Source: Mycolicibacter heraklionensis (lineage in GTDB: Bacteria; Actinomycetota; Actinomycetes; Mycobacteriales; Mycobacteriaceae). From it: DNA of 40,789 nt. Position 1 is the first letter of the stretch; each line of letters starts with the position of its first letter. The position numbers and the translations under genes were made by a program. The notes under the pieces are model-generated. The model did not search any database, was not told the DNA's origin, and worked only from the letters and a program-made list of their open reading frames with translations. The stretch lies in assembly GCA_001673575.1 (NCBI GenBank), contig LZME01000045.1, forward strand, positions 1 through 40,789. The letters run 5' to 3'. Shown piece by piece: positions 8,596 to 17,590 of the stretch.

Positions 8596-9210
8596 GTGCC
8601 GGAACCCGCCGCGAACCGGTCCCGCGCCGAGCATCTCGGCCCGCAGCGACGTCGGCCGCAGGTGCTCGACGCCGCCCTGCAGATCGCTGCCGAGCACGGG
8701 GTCGCCGGGGTGACCATGAAGGCGATCGCGGAGCGCATCGGCGTCACCCGTCCGGTGGTGTACGCCTGCTACGACGGCCGGGGCGAGGTGCTCGCCGCGC
8801 TGCTCGACCGTGAGACCGAGCTGATGCTGACCGGCCTGCTCGGAGCTCTGCCGCCGCAGCGCGCCAGCAGCGTCGAAGACCGCTTCGTCGCAGGGTTCCG
8901 CGCGTTCCTGTCTGCCGTGCGTGAACGGCCGGCATCATGGCGGATCATCTTCACCGCCGACCAGGATCCGGTGCTGGCCGCTGCCGTTGTCTCGGGCCGG
9001 GCCCGACTGACCGAGCGGGTCGGCACCGTGATGCGGCCGCTACTGGCGCACCGGCCACACTCCGATGACACCCTGGCCGCGCTCACCGAGGTGTTCCTGG
9101 CGATCTGCGAGTCCTCCGCGCGAATGCTGCTCGACGGCGACCAGCAGTGGACGCCTGAGAGCCTGGCCGCGATCGTCGGCCCGGCCGCCTACCGGACGTT
9201 CGAGATCTAG
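8596..9210 (+). CDS. TetR-family transcriptional regulator
   Basis: The product is 204 residues from the GTG at 8596, 4 bases after the small membrane gene. The N-terminal helix-turn-helix is typical: QVLDAALQIAAEHGVAGVTMKAIAERIGVTRPVVYACYDGRGEVLAALLDRE. The remaining helices form a ligand-binding domain of unknown specificity. As the last gene of the DUF2236 operon it is a likely autoregulator, and the palindrome at 7199-7215 is the obvious candidate site. The start could be slightly different, since several GTG or CTG codons are nearby. Confidence 0.93.
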   Translation: MPEPAANRSRAEHLGPQRRRPQVLDAALQIAAEHGVAGVTMKAIAERIGVTRPVVYACYDGRGEVLAALLDRETELMLTGLLGALPPQRASSVEDRFVAGFRAFLSAVRERPASWRIIFTADQDPVLAAAVVSGRARLTERVGTVMRPLLAHRPHSDDTLAALTEVFLAICESSARMLLDGDQQWTPESLAAIVGPAAYRTFEI

Positions 9211-9297
9211 CCGATCGGAAGCGCGGCGCAGCGGGTCGCCGCCCTGCGGTGCACTGACTGGCCGTATGCCAGAATGATGCGAACCTGCTGCGAACCT

Positions 9298-9303
9298 AAG
9301 GAG
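9298..9303 (+). promoter_or_regulatory. Strong ribosome binding site fixing the GTG start at 9309
   Basis: AAGGAG lies 5 bases before the GTG at 9309. It decides the start of the short membrane-protein gene. Immediately upstream is a direct repeat of TGCGAACCT (9278-9286 and 9289-9297). Confidence 0.7.
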
Positions 9304-9308
9304 TCGAA

Positions 9309-9563
9309 GTGGCCAGTACCGAGGTGGAGCGCCACACCGGGGTTGACCCTGTCGAGGTGCCGTCTGCGGCGTGGGGTTGGAGCGCCATCAACTACCGCAC
9401 CTGGCACATCGTCGGCTTCGGCATCGTCGGTTTCCTGCTGCTCATGCTGCGCGGCAACCACATCGGCCACGTCGAGGACTACTTCCTGCTGGGGTTCGCG
9501 GCGCTGACGCTGTTCGTCGTGGTGCGCGACATCGTTCTCCGCAACCGCGGCCGGCTGCGCTAG
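9309..9563 (+). CDS. Small two-helix membrane protein, 84 residues
   Basis: The product starts at GTG with a strong Shine-Dalgarno. After a soluble N-terminus of about 30 residues there are two hydrophobic segments, WHIVGFGIVGFLLLMLRG and YFLLGFAALTLFVVVRDI, then a basic tail RNRGRLR. A histidine-rich loop (GNHIGHVED) joins the helices. No enzymatic motif is seen. Its place between the dxr and rlmN regions matches that of the small membrane protein Rv2876 in M. tuberculosis, but that equivalence is only positional. It converges with rlmN across a hairpin. Confidence 0.8.
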   Translation: MASTEVERHTGVDPVEVPSAAWGWSAINYRTWHIVGFGIVGFLLLMLRGNHIGHVEDYFLLGFAALTLFVVVRDIVLRNRGRLR

Positions 9564-9582
9564 CGAGCCCCGTACTGAGCGC

Positions 9583-9639
9583 CGAAACCGACGTTTCGCA
9601 GGCAAAGTTCGAGACGAAGCCCGCAAAACGTCGGTTTCG
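9583..9639. terminator. Long inverted repeat between convergent genes, likely bidirectional terminator
   Basis: CGAAACCGACGTTT (9583-9596) pairs perfectly with AAACGTCGGTTTCG (9626-9639). The 29-base loop contains a smaller TTCG/CGAA stem. It lies between the convergent ends of the small membrane gene (9563) and rlmN (9660). No long U-tract is present, so termination is inferred from position and structure. It could also be a dispersed intergenic repeat. Confidence 0.55.
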
Positions 9640-9659
9640 ATGAAGTAAGGGACGTAGGG

Positions 9660-10754
9660 CTAGTCGCGTTCAGCCGCCAACTGGCCGCACGCCGCAGCGA
9701 TTTCGCGGCCGCGGGTATCGCGGACCGTGCATTCCACGCCTTGGGCCCGAACTCGCCGGACGAACTCCCGCTCCACCGGCTTGGGGCTGGCGTCCCATTC
9801 GCTGCCCGGCGTGGGATTGAGCGGAATCAGGTTGACGTGTACCAACGGCCCCAGCGCTTTGTGCAGCTTTTTGCCCAAAAGGTCTGCCCGCCAAGGCTGA
9901 TCGTTGACGTCGCGGATCAATGCGTATTCCACCGAGACGCGCCGGCCGGTGACGTCGGCGTAGTAGCGGGCGGCATCGAGGGCTTCGGAGACCTTCCACC
10001 GGTTGTTGACCGGAACCAGCGTGTCGCGCAGCTCGTCATCGGGGGTGTGCAGCGACAACGCGAGTGTCACCCCGAGGCGCTCGTCGGCAAGCTTGCGGAT
10101 CGCCGGGGCCAGTCCCACCGTGGACACCGTCACCGATCGCGCGGAGATGCCGAAGCCGTTGGGCGCCGGTTCGATGATGCGCCGTACCGCGGCCACTACC
10201 CGGGCGTAGTTGGCCAGCGGCTCCCCCATGCCCATGAAAACGATGTTGGAGAGCCTGCCGTGGTCTCTGTCGCGGAGTTCGACCGATGCCGCCCGCACCT
10301 GCTCGAGAATCTCGGCGGTGGACAGATTGCGGGTGAGGCCCGCCTGCCCGGTCGCACAGAACGGGCACGCCATGCCGCAGCCGGCCTGCGAGGAGATGCA
10401 CACGGTGTTGCGGCGCGGATAGCGCATCAGCACCGATTCGAACTTGGTGTTGTCGTGGGCGCGCCACAGCGTCTTGCGCGTCTCACCGGCATCGCATTCG
10501 ATCTCGCTGGACGCGGTCAGCAGCGTGGGGAACAGCGCATCAGCCACCGAGGAGCGCACCGCGGCGGGCAGGTCGGTCATCTGCTGCGGATCCGCGATCA
10601 GCCGGCCGTAGTACTGGTTCGCCAGCTGCTTGGCGCGAAATGCCGGCAGCCCCAGCTCGGCGACCGCGGCCACCACGCCTTCGGAGTCGAGGTCGGCCAG
10701 ATGCCGCGGCGGCAGTGCCCGCCGCGGTGCGGTGAACACCAGCTGTTGCGTCAT
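9660..10754 (-). CDS. rlmN: Dual-specificity 23S rRNA/tRNA methyltransferase RlmN (radical SAM)
   Basis: This 364-residue protein methylates C2 of adenosine 2503 in 23S rRNA and A37 in some tRNAs, by radical SAM chemistry. The [4Fe-4S] motif CxxxCxxC is CGMACPFC, followed by [10 protein letters not shown]. Other family stretches are [29 protein letters not shown] and [11 protein letters not shown]. The C-terminal catalytic cysteine lies in [10 protein letters not shown]. Length equals that of M. tuberculosis Rv2880c (364), supporting the start at 10754. It is the last gene downstream of cdsA, 24 bases away. Confidence 0.98.
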   Translation of the reverse strand: MTQQLVFTAPRRALPPRHLADLDSEGVVAAVAELGLPAFRAKQLANQYYGRLIADPQQMTDLPAAVRSSVADALFPTLLTASSEIECDAGETRKTLWRAHDNTKFESVLMRYPRRNTVCISSQAGCGMACPFCATGQAGLTRNLSTAEILEQVRAASVELRDRDHGRLSNIVFMGMGEPLANYARVVAAVRRIIEPAPNGFGISARSVTVSTVGLAPAIRKLADERLGVTLALSLHTPDDELRDTLVPVNNRWKVSEALDAARYYADVTGRRVSVEYALIRDVNDQPWRADLLGKKLHKALGPLVHVNLIPLNPTPGSEWDASPKPVEREFVRRVRAQGVECTVRDTRGREIAAACGQLAAERD

Positions 10755-10778
10755 GATCCGTTCCAGTATGCCGGTGGC

Positions 10779-11645
10779 TCAGGGCAGGACGGTCAGCACG
10801 ATCCAGGTCACCACGGCCGACGGCAGCAGCGCGTCGAGCCGGTCCATGAGCCCGCCGTGTCCGGGCAACAGCCGTCCCATGTCTTTGATGCCCAGATCGC
10901 GTTTGACCTGCGATTCGATCAGGTCGCCGAAGACTCCGGTGAATACCAGCAGCAGCCCCAGCGGCAGGCCCACCCACCACGGCCGGTCGAGGAACACCGT
11001 CACCGCGAATACGGCCGCGCCAACGCCGAGCACCAGTGATCCGCCGAGACCCTCCCAGGACTTCTTCGGACTGATCGCCGGCGCCATCGGGTGCTTACCG
11101 AACAGCACACCGACGGCGTAGCCGCCGATATCGGAGAAGACCACCGGGAACAACAGGCACAACACCCGACCGGGGCCGTCATCGCGGAAGACCAGCAGCG
11201 CCGCGAAGCTCATGCACAGCGGCACCCACACCGCGATCAGGATCGTCGCCGACATGTCTCGCAGATAGTTGACCGGGGCGTGGTCCAGCCCCCGGCCCAC
11301 CAGCCGCCAGATCATGGCGATCACCACAGTCGCCCCGAAAGCGCCCAGCACTCCCCTGGCGCCGAACGGCAGCGACAGCCAAAGCATCGCCTGGCCGCCG
11401 AGTGCCAGCGGGATGAACGGCACGTCATAGCCGACTTCACGCAGTCGCCGGGTGATCTCATGAGTAGCAACAGGGGCGGCCACCGCCAGGATCAGCACCC
11501 AGAAGCGCGGGGCGAACAACAGCGTGTAGACCAGCGTCCCGCCCAGCACTGCGCCCACCGCGATAGCCGCGGGAAGGTTGCGTCCAGCTCGCGATTGTTT
11601 CGGTTGTGAATCCGCGGCGTCTACGCCGGTGTCTTGGTCTGCCAC
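10779..11645 (-). CDS. cdsA: Phosphatidate cytidylyltransferase (CDP-diglyceride synthase)
   Basis: This 288-residue integral membrane enzyme makes CDP-diacylglycerol from phosphatidic acid and CTP, the precursor of mycobacterial phosphatidylinositol, cardiolipin and phosphatidylethanolamine. The C-terminal family signature is visible as SQVKRDLGIKDMGRLLPGHG followed by GLMDRLD. At least six hydrophobic segments precede it. The N-terminal ~25 residues are polar and variable. It lies 22 bases downstream of frr and 24 bases upstream of rlmN, in the usual pyrH-frr-cdsA-rlmN order. Confidence 0.97.
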   Translation of the reverse strand: MADQDTGVDAADSQPKQSRAGRNLPAAIAVGAVLGGTLVYTLLFAPRFWVLILAVAAPVATHEITRRLREVGYDVPFIPLALGGQAMLWLSLPFGARGVLGAFGATVVIAMIWRLVGRGLDHAPVNYLRDMSATILIAVWVPLCMSFAALLVFRDDGPGRVLCLLFPVVFSDIGGYAVGVLFGKHPMAPAISPKKSWEGLGGSLVLGVGAAVFAVTVFLDRPWWVGLPLGLLLVFTGVFGDLIESQVKRDLGIKDMGRLLPGHGGLMDRLDALLPSAVVTWIVLTVLP

Positions 11646-11667
11646 GGTTGTGCCTGCTGAACGGCCG

Positions 11668-12225
11668 TTAGACCTCCAGCAGCTCGCCTTCTTTGTGCTT
11701 GACCAGTTCGTCGATCTGGGTCACGTATTGCTGGGTGGACTTGTCCAGGTCCTTCTCCGCCCGGCCGACCTCGTCCTCGCCGGCGTCGCCGTCTTTGCGG
11801 ATGCGGTGCAGTTCTTCCATCGCCTTGCGGCGGATGTTGCGCACCGAGACCTTGGCGTCCTCCCCCTTGGCCTTGGCCTGCTTGACCAGCTCTTTGCGTC
11901 GCTCCTCGGTGAGCTGCGGCACCGAGACCCGAATCAGGGAACCGTCGTTGCTGGGGTTCAAGCCGAGGTCGGAGTTGCGGATCGCGGTCTCGATGGGACC
12001 CAACTGCGATGCCTCGTAGGGCTTGATCACGACGAGGCGCGCCTCGGGCACATTGATGCTGCACAGCTGGGTGATCGGGGTGATCGACCCGTAGTAGTCG
12101 ATGACGATCCGCGAGAACATGCCCGGGTTGGCCCGGCCGGTGCGGATGGTCGAAAGGTCGTCACGGGCCACCGACACGGCCTTCTCCATTTTCTCTTCGG
12201 CATCGAAGAGAGCCTCGTCGATCAT
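11668..12225 (-). CDS. frr: Ribosome recycling factor
   Basis: This 185-residue cytoplasmic protein splits post-termination ribosomes with EF-G. The whole length matches the family: [17 protein letters not shown] and the helical region [15 protein letters not shown] [16 protein letters not shown] at the N-terminus, then [20 protein letters not shown] and [19 protein letters not shown] toward the end. Length equals Rv2882c (185). It lies between pyrH (68 bases upstream) and cdsA. Confidence 0.98.
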   Translation of the reverse strand: MIDEALFDAEEKMEKAVSVARDDLSTIRTGRANPGMFSRIVIDYYGSITPITQLCSINVPEARLVVIKPYEASQLGPIETAIRNSDLGLNPSNDGSLIRVSVPQLTEERRKELVKQAKAKGEDAKVSVRNIRRKAMEELHRIRKDGDAGEDEVGRAEKDLDKSTQQYVTQIDELVKHKEGELLEV

Positions 12226-12293
12226 GTGCCCCGCTCCTCGTTATCGCTTCGCTGTAGCGCCGTCGCCGCCGGTGGTCACCTGCACCGCGCCCT

Positions 12294-13043
12294 TCAGCTG
12301 GTGACTAGTGTCCCGATCTTCTCACCCGCGACCGCCCGCGCGATATTTCCGTCGGTCAACAGGTTGAACACCAGGATCGGCATGCCATTGTCCATGCACA
12401 GACTGAACGCGGTGGCATCGGCCACCTTCAGGCCCCGCTCGATGACCTCGCGATGGGTGATCGAGGTGAGCAGTTCGGCGTCCGGGTCGACGCGAGGGTC
12501 CGCGGTGAAGATGCCGTCGACCGCCTTGGCCATCAGCACCACCTGGGCGCCGATCTCCAGCGCGCGCTGTGCCGCGGTGGTGTCGGTGGAGAAATACGGC
12601 AGTCCCATGCCGGCGCCGAAGATCACTACCCGGCCCTTCTCCAGATGCCGCTGCGCCCGCAGCGGAATGTAGGGCTCGGCGACCTGCCCCATGGTGATGG
12701 CGGTCTGCACCCGGGTGTCGATACCTTCCTTTTCCAGGAAGTCCTGCAGCGCAAGGCTGTTCATCACGGTGCCGAGCATGCCCATGTAGTCCGAGCGCAT
12801 CCGTTCCATGCCGCGCTGCTGCAACTGGGCGCCACGGAAGAAGTTGCCGCCGCCGATCACCACAGCCACCTGCACGCCGTCGCGGACCACTTCGGCGATC
12901 TGGCGGGCCACCTGGGCGACCACATCGGGGTCGAGCCCGACCTGCCCGCCGCCGAACATCTCCCCACCGAGCTTGAGCAATACCCGGGAAAAAGGGGGAC
13001 GGCCGGCCGGCCGGTCTCCGTCGGTACTCGTCGGCTCCGTCAT
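12294..13043 (-). CDS. pyrH: Uridylate kinase
   Basis: This 249-residue cytoplasmic enzyme phosphorylates UMP to UDP. It belongs to the amino-acid kinase fold, with [13 protein letters not shown] (phosphate loop), [31 protein letters not shown], the [13 protein letters not shown] region and the C-terminal [13 protein letters not shown]. The ATG at 13043 (MTEPTSTDG) is preceded by a good GGAGGAG, so longer upstream starts are not needed. It is divergent from the ArsR/hydrogenase-like operon, with 165 bases between start codons. Confidence 0.98.
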   Translation of the reverse strand: MTEPTSTDGDRPAGRPPFSRVLLKLGGEMFGGGQVGLDPDVVAQVARQIAEVVRDGVQVAVVIGGGNFFRGAQLQQRGMERMRSDYMGMLGTVMNSLALQDFLEKEGIDTRVQTAITMGQVAEPYIPLRAQRHLEKGRVVIFGAGMGLPYFSTDTTAAQRALEIGAQVVLMAKAVDGIFTADPRVDPDAELLTSITHREVIERGLKVADATAFSLCMDNGMPILVFNLLTDGNIARAVAGEKIGTLVTS

Positions 13044-13172
13044 CAGGCTCCTCCGGGCTGCGCGCATATGACAGCGCCATCGCGGCAATCGTCCGCGACG
13101 GCATTGTCATCCTGCCCTACCGGAACGGTCAAACAGAGCCCGGGGTGGCGACGCCGCCCTCAACCGTCACAA

Positions 13173-13194
13173 CAAATGAAAATATTTTCAATTG
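13173..13194. promoter_or_regulatory. AT-rich 22-base palindrome, likely ArsR operator
   Basis: The central 14 bases (13177-13190) are a perfect palindrome, TGAAAATATTTTCA. Extended to CAA...TTG the dyad is 22 bases with one mismatched pair. It is strikingly AT-rich in GC-rich DNA and sits 14 bases before the ATG of the ArsR gene. TATTTT at 13183-13188 fits a -10 hexamer, so bound regulator would block transcription of the operon. It may also affect divergent pyrH. Confidence 0.7.
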
Positions 13195-13208
13195 ATGCTT
13201 TCACTGCT

Positions 13209-13550
13209 ATGGTCTGCGCTGTGCCGAACTCGCTCCATCAGGTGAAAGCCGAGTTCTTCAAGACCCTCGGGCACCCCGCCCGAATCCGGATCCTGGAACT
13301 CCTCTCCGAACGCGACCACACCGTCGGCGAGCTGCTCCCCGAGATCGGGCTCGAGGCATCGAATCTGTCCCAGCAACTGGGTGTCCTGCGTCGCGCAGGC
13401 GTGGTGACAGCGGCCAAGGACGGCAATGCGGTGGTGTACTCGATCGCCTCGCCGGTGATCGCCGAACTGCTCGCCGTGGCGCGCAAGGCGCTGGCCGGAT
13501 TGCTCAACGAACAGGTGGCCATCCTCGATGACCTGCGGGCCGGGCAATGA
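13209..13550 (+). CDS. ArsR-family regulator of the hydrogenase-like operon (Rv0081-like)
   Basis: The product is 113 residues from the ATG at 13209; a GTG at 13221 is a possible alternative start. The winged-helix motif is clear: KAEFFKTLGHPARIRILELLSERDHTVGELL followed by LEASNLSQQLGVLRRAGVV. The wing is KDGNAVVYSIA. There is no cysteine-rich metal site of the CadC/SmtB type; the only Cys is at the extreme N-terminus, so it may not be a metal sensor. M. tuberculosis Rv0081 (114 residues) is the close counterpart, a hypoxia-linked regulatory hub under DosR. Its stop overlaps the next ATG by 4 bases, and it probably represses its own operon through 13173-13194. Confidence 0.95.
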   Translation: MVCAVPNSLHQVKAEFFKTLGHPARIRILELLSERDHTVGELLPEIGLEASNLSQQLGVLRRAGVVTAAKDGNAVVYSIASPVIAELLAVARKALAGLLNEQVAILDDLRAGQ

Positions 13551-14026
13551 GCTGGCTCACCAGAATCCGTGCCCTGGGCCGTGTCACCGAACCGGCCGGC
13601 GCCCGTCCACCGGCCGCCACCGAACCGCCGGCAGGTGTGACCGGCTCGTTGCAGATCCGCCACGTCGATGCCGGATCGTGCAACGGCTGTGAGATCGAGA
13701 TCGCCGGGGCTTTCAGCCCGGTGTATGACGCCGAGCGATTCGGCGTCCGGCTCGTCGCCTCGCCGCGTCACGCCGATGCCCTGCTGGTCACCGGGGTGGT
13801 CACCCGCAACATGGCCGAGCCGCTGCGCAACACCCTGGAGGCCACCCCGCAGCCCCGCAAAGTCATCGCGTGCGGGGACTGTGCCCTCAACCGCGGGGTG
13901 TTCGCGCAGTCCTACGCAACGGTGGGGGCCGTCGGCGAGGTAGTTCCGGTCGATGTCGAGATCCCGGGCTGTCCGCCGACGCCCGAGCAGATCCTCGACG
14001 CGCTGCGGTCGGTGACCGGCCGGTGA
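13547..14026 (+). CDS. NuoB/HycG-like iron-sulfur subunit (Rv0082-like)
   Basis: The product is 159 residues. After a proline-rich leader of about 33 residues comes the NuoB/[NiFe]-hydrogenase small-subunit fold. Cluster ligands are visible as C45 and C48 (SCNGCEIEI), C109/C112 (ACGDC) and C142 (PGCPPTPEQ). This is the hydrogenase-type CxxC arrangement rather than the adjacent CC of NuoB. It should bind one [4Fe-4S] cluster, equivalent to N2 of complex I, and pass electrons to or from the site at the large subunit. It overlaps the ArsR stop by 4 bases and the next start by 4 bases. Confidence 0.95.
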   Translation: MSWLTRIRALGRVTEPAGARPPAATEPPAGVTGSLQIRHVDAGSCNGCEIEIAGAFSPVYDAERFGVRLVASPRHADALLVTGVVTRNMAEPLRNTLEATPQPRKVIACGDCALNRGVFAQSYATVGAVGEVVPVDVEIPGCPPTPEQILDALRSVTGR

Positions 14027-15978
14027 GCACGCTGACGGTTTCTACCCCCGACACATCGCAGCCCCAAGCGCTTCCAGCGGCCCTCAGCGGTACCGCCACC
14101 GCCGGTATCGGTGCCGCCGGAGTCGGTATCGGCCTGGCCGGTGTGTTCGGCACCGTGCCCGCGATTCGCATCGACTGGCTGGTTCCGCTGCTGGGCGTGC
14201 AGCTGCGCATCGACGCGCTCGGCGGGTTCTTCATGGCGCTGACCGGTGCGGTGGCCGTGGCCGCCGGCCTGTATTGGATCGGCTATGCACGCCACGAGCA
14301 CTACGGTGCGGTCCCGCTGCTGACGCTGCCGCTGTTCGTCGCCACACTGCTGACGGTTCCGGCGGCAGGCTCGGTAACGACGTTCCTGCTTGCGTGGGAA
14401 CTGATGGCGCTGGCGTCGCTGGTGTTGGTGCTCACCGATCAACAGCGCAGCGAGGTGCGTTCGGCCGCATTGATCTACGCGGTGATGACCCAGTTGGGCT
14501 TCGTTTCGCTGCTGTTGGGCATGGTGGTGCTGGCAGCCCACGTCGGCGACGACTTCGCCGCCATGGGCGTGCTGCCCGACCGCGTGCGCGACATGGTGTT
14601 CGTGTTGACCCTGATCGGCTTCGGTTCCAAAGCCGGACTCATGCCCCTGCACGCGTGGCTGCCCAGGGCGCACCCGGAAGCCCCCAGCCCGGTCTCGGCG
14701 TTGCTCAGCGCCGCCATGGTCAACCTCGGCATCTACGGGATCATCCGTGTCGACATGCAGCTGCTCGGTCCCGGCCCACGGTGGTGGGGTCTGACGCTGC
14801 TGATCGCCGGAGGCGCATCGGCGCTCTACGGAGTGTTACAGGCGTCGGTGGCGACCGACCTCAAACGGCTGCTTGCGTATTCGACGACGGAGAACATCGG
14901 GCTGATCACCCTGGCCCTGGGTGCGGCGACGTTGTTGTCGGGCGCGGGATCGCGCGATGCCGCGGCCGTTGCAGGGGTCGCGGCGCTGCTGCATCTGCTC
15001 GCCCACAGTGCGTTCAAGAGCCTCGGATTCCTGGCCGCCGGATCGGTACTGGCCGCCACCGGCTTGCGCGACCTGGATCGACTCGGCGGGCTGGCCCGCC
15101 GAATGCCCGGTACCACAGCGTTGTTCGGCGTGGCCGCGCTCGGCGCCGCCGGCCTGCCGTTGGGGGCGGGTTTCATCAGCGAATGGCTGTTGATCCAGTC
15201 GCTGATGCATGCCCGAGCCGACCATGACGTCACGATCACCCTGGTGACACCACTGGCCGTGGGTGCGATCGCACTGACCGCCGGCCTGGGGGTGGCCGCC
15301 ATGGTCAAGGCGTTCGGTATCGGGTTCCTGGCCCGCCCACGCTCGGATGCCGCAGCGGCGGCCCGGGAAGCGCCCACCACCATGCTCACCGGGATGACCC
15401 TGGCCGCACTCGCCTGCCTGGTGCTGGCCGTCGCACCGGCCGCCGTCGGCCCGCTGTTGCACCGGGTGCTCGACATCTCGCCCGTGTCGGGGGCAGCCCC
15501 GCAGATCGGAACCTACCTGCGCATTCCCGGGCTAGACGCGTCCATGTCCCCCGGCCTGCTGACCGCCGTTCTGGCCGTCGCGGTCGTGGTGGTGCTGATC
15601 GGTTCCCGCTGGCGGGCACGTGTGCGCCCCAGCACTGCCACGGTGCCGCTGTGGGCCTGCGGCGCAGACGATCTGAGCCCGCGCATGCAATACACCGCGA
15701 CGTCGTTCGCCCAACCGCTACAGCAGGTCTTCGACGATGTGTTGCACGCCGACACCGCAGTCGAAGTGACCCGCCAAGCTCCGTCGAGCTACTACGTGGA
15801 CCGGATCGCCTACCGGGCGCGGGTGGCCGACGTCGTCGAAGACCGCTGGTATGCCCCGCTGCTGCGGGGTGTCGCCGGCGCCGCGCAGCTGGTGCGCCGC
15901 GCCCACACCGGCAGCGTGCACCTCTACCTGGCCTACGGTGCGGTGGGAGTGCTGATCGCCATGTTGGTGGCGCGATGA
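14023..15978 (+). CDS. HyfB/HycC/NuoL-like proton-pumping membrane subunit (Rv0083-like)
   Basis: The product is 651 residues from the GTG at 14023, overlapping the upstream stop by 4 bases. It is a multi-pass antiporter-like protein. The conserved core includes GFGSKAGLMPLHAWLPRAHPEAPSPVSALLSAAM and SVATDLKRLLAYSTTENIG, with the key lysines of the ion channel (GSK, DLK), plus LLAHSAFKSLGFLAAGSVL. It is expected to form a proton or cation channel of the membrane arm. The C-terminus ends in another membrane helix ([17 protein letters not shown]). Length is close to Rv0083 (about 640). Confidence 0.95.
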   Translation: MSTLTVSTPDTSQPQALPAALSGTATAGIGAAGVGIGLAGVFGTVPAIRIDWLVPLLGVQLRIDALGGFFMALTGAVAVAAGLYWIGYARHEHYGAVPLLTLPLFVATLLTVPAAGSVTTFLLAWELMALASLVLVLTDQQRSEVRSAALIYAVMTQLGFVSLLLGMVVLAAHVGDDFAAMGVLPDRVRDMVFVLTLIGFGSKAGLMPLHAWLPRAHPEAPSPVSALLSAAMVNLGIYGIIRVDMQLLGPGPRWWGLTLLIAGGASALYGVLQASVATDLKRLLAYSTTENIGLITLALGAATLLSGAGSRDAAAVAGVAALLHLLAHSAFKSLGFLAAGSVLAATGLRDLDRLGGLARRMPGTTALFGVAALGAAGLPLGAGFISEWLLIQSLMHARADHDVTITLVTPLAVGAIALTAGLGVAAMVKAFGIGFLARPRSDAAAAAREAPTTMLTGMTLAALACLVLAVAPAAVGPLLHRVLDISPVSGAAPQIGTYLRIPGLDASMSPGLLTAVLAVAVVVVLIGSRWRARVRPSTATVPLWACGADDLSPRMQYTATSFAQPLQQVFDDVLHADTAVEVTRQAPSSYYVDRIAYRARVADVVEDRWYAPLLRGVAGAAQLVRRAHTGSVHLYLAYGAVGVLIAMLVAR

Positions 15979-16937
15979 CCGCACTGACATACCTGGCGGG
16001 TTTCGTGCAGGTCGCCGGCGTCATCGCAGGCGCCCCATTGGTCATCGGCCTGATGCGCCAGGTCCGAGCCCGCGCCGAGGGCCGCACCGGGGCCGGAATC
16101 TGGCAACCGTGGCGTGACATCCGCAAACTGCTGGGCAAGCAGAACCTCAAACCGCTCGGCACCACCTGGGTGTTCGCCGCGGCGCCGGCCGCGTTGGCCG
16201 CCACCACGCTGGTCATCGTCGCCACCGCGCCCCTGGTGGCGACCGGCTCGCCGCTGGACCCGGTCGCCGACCTGATTACCGTTGTGGGCCTGCTGTTCCT
16301 GGGCACAGTGGCCCTGACCTTGGCCGGCATCGACACCGCAACGGCCTTCGGCGGCATGGGCGCCAGCCGTGAGATCACCATCGCGGCGCTGGTGGAACCG
16401 ACCATCCTGGTGGCGGTGTTCGCCCTGTCGATTCCCGCGAACTCGGCAAATCTGGGCGCCATCGTCGGCAACACCAACGCGCATCCGGGCCAAGTGATCT
16501 CGCTGGCGAGCGCGCTGGCGTTCGTCGCGCTGGTCCTCGTGATCGTCGCCGAGACCGGCCGGCTGCCGGTGGACAACCCGTCCACCCACCTGGAGCTGAC
16601 CATGGTGCACGAGGCCATGGTGCTCGAATATGCCGGCCCCAAGCTGGCCATGGTCGAATGGGCCAGCGGCATGCGGCTGACGGTGTTGCTGGCGCTGCTG
16701 GCAAACCTGTTCTTTCCGTGGGGCATCGCGGGCGCGGACCCCAGCGCGCTCGACCTGATCGTCGGCGCCGGCGCGATCGCGCTCAAAGTGGCCGTATTGG
16801 CCGCAATCATGGCCACCGTCGAGGTCTTCCTCGCCAAGCTGCGGCTGTTTCGGGTGCCAGAACTACTCGCTGGGTCCTTCGTGCTGGCGCTGCTGGCCGT
16901 GACGGCGGCGAACTTCTTCACGGGAGCGGCGGGATGA
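15975..16937 (+). CDS. hycD: HycD/NuoH-like membrane subunit
   Basis: The product is 320 residues from the ATG at 15975, 4-base overlap with the upstream gene. It matches the HycD/HyfC/NuoH family that joins the peripheral iron-sulfur part to the membrane arm. The signature loop is [21 protein letters not shown] followed by [13 protein letters not shown]. The early loop [25 protein letters not shown] is also typical. About eight hydrophobic segments are present. The acidic residues of the loop are retained, so proton coupling could still operate. Confidence 0.95.
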   Translation: MTALTYLAGFVQVAGVIAGAPLVIGLMRQVRARAEGRTGAGIWQPWRDIRKLLGKQNLKPLGTTWVFAAAPAALAATTLVIVATAPLVATGSPLDPVADLITVVGLLFLGTVALTLAGIDTATAFGGMGASREITIAALVEPTILVAVFALSIPANSANLGAIVGNTNAHPGQVISLASALAFVALVLVIVAETGRLPVDNPSTHLELTMVHEAMVLEYAGPKLAMVEWASGMRLTVLLALLANLFFPWGIAGADPSALDLIVGAGAIALKVAVLAAIMATVEVFLAKLRLFRVPELLAGSFVLALLAVTAANFFTGAAG

Positions 16938-17590
16938 CCTACGTCAACATGCTGGACCTGGCTGCCGGCGGTGTCCTGCTCGCCGCGGTACTGGCGGTAT
17001 GGCACCGCGACCTGTCGGTGGTGGTGCGTCGGTTGCTCGTCGCCCAAGGCGTGGCGCTGGCCGCCATCCCGGTGATTCGCGGTGTACACGAGCATGATCG
17101 AGCCCTGCTGTTGGTCGGCCTCGGCGTGCTGGCGGTCCGCGCGGTATTGCTGCCGTGGCTGCTACAGCGGGCGCTGGGCGCCGAACGCCAAGAACGCCGT
17201 GAGTCCGCTCCCCTGGTCAGCACGACCGCCTCCCTGCTGATGGTCACCGCATTGGTGGTCGCGGCGTTCACCATCGCCCAACCGGTGGTCGCGCTGGCTC
17301 CCAGTACCTCGACCAACGCCGCCCCGGCGGCCATCGCAACGGTGCTGATCGCGCTGTTCATCATGGCGACCCGCCGCCACGCCATCTCACAGACGGTCGG
17401 GTTGCTGATGCTGGACAACGGAATCGCTGCGACCGCGTTCCTGCTGACCGCCGGCGTCCCGCTGATCGTCGAACTCGGCGCCTCACTGGATGTGCTGTTC
17501 GTGCTGATCGTGCTCGGAGTGCTGACCGGACAGCTGCGCAACGCCTTCGGCGGGGTGGACCTGGACCTGTTGCGGGAGCTCCGCGACTGA
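16934..17590 (+). CDS. hycP: HyfE-like membrane subunit (HycP)
   Basis: The product is 218 residues from the ATG at 16934, with a 4-base overlap. It is almost entirely hydrophobic and fits the HyfE family, a NuoK-like plus extra-helices subunit found in hydrogenase-4-type complexes (E. coli HyfE is about 216 residues). The C-terminal half has [25 protein letters not shown], where the NuoK-like acidic residue would lie. Its presence marks the operon as hydrogenase-4-like rather than formate-hydrogenlyase-3-like. Confidence 0.9.
   Translation: MTYVNMLDLAAGGVLLAAVLAVWHRDLSVVVRRLLVAQGVALAAIPVIRGVHEHDRALLLVGLGVLAVRAVLLPWLLQRALGAERQERRESAPLVSTTASLLMVTALVVAAFTIAQPVVALAPSTSTNAAPAAIATVLIALFIMATRRHAISQTVGLLMLDNGIAATAFLLTAGVPLIVELGASLDVLFVLIVLGVLTGQLRNAFGGVDLDLLRELRD

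Noticed and set aside
15386..17095. 569-codon minus-strand ORF opposite the hydrogenase-like operon
   Set aside because: It crosses gene boundaries of a clear operon and its product is Ser/Arg/Ala-rich with no domain.
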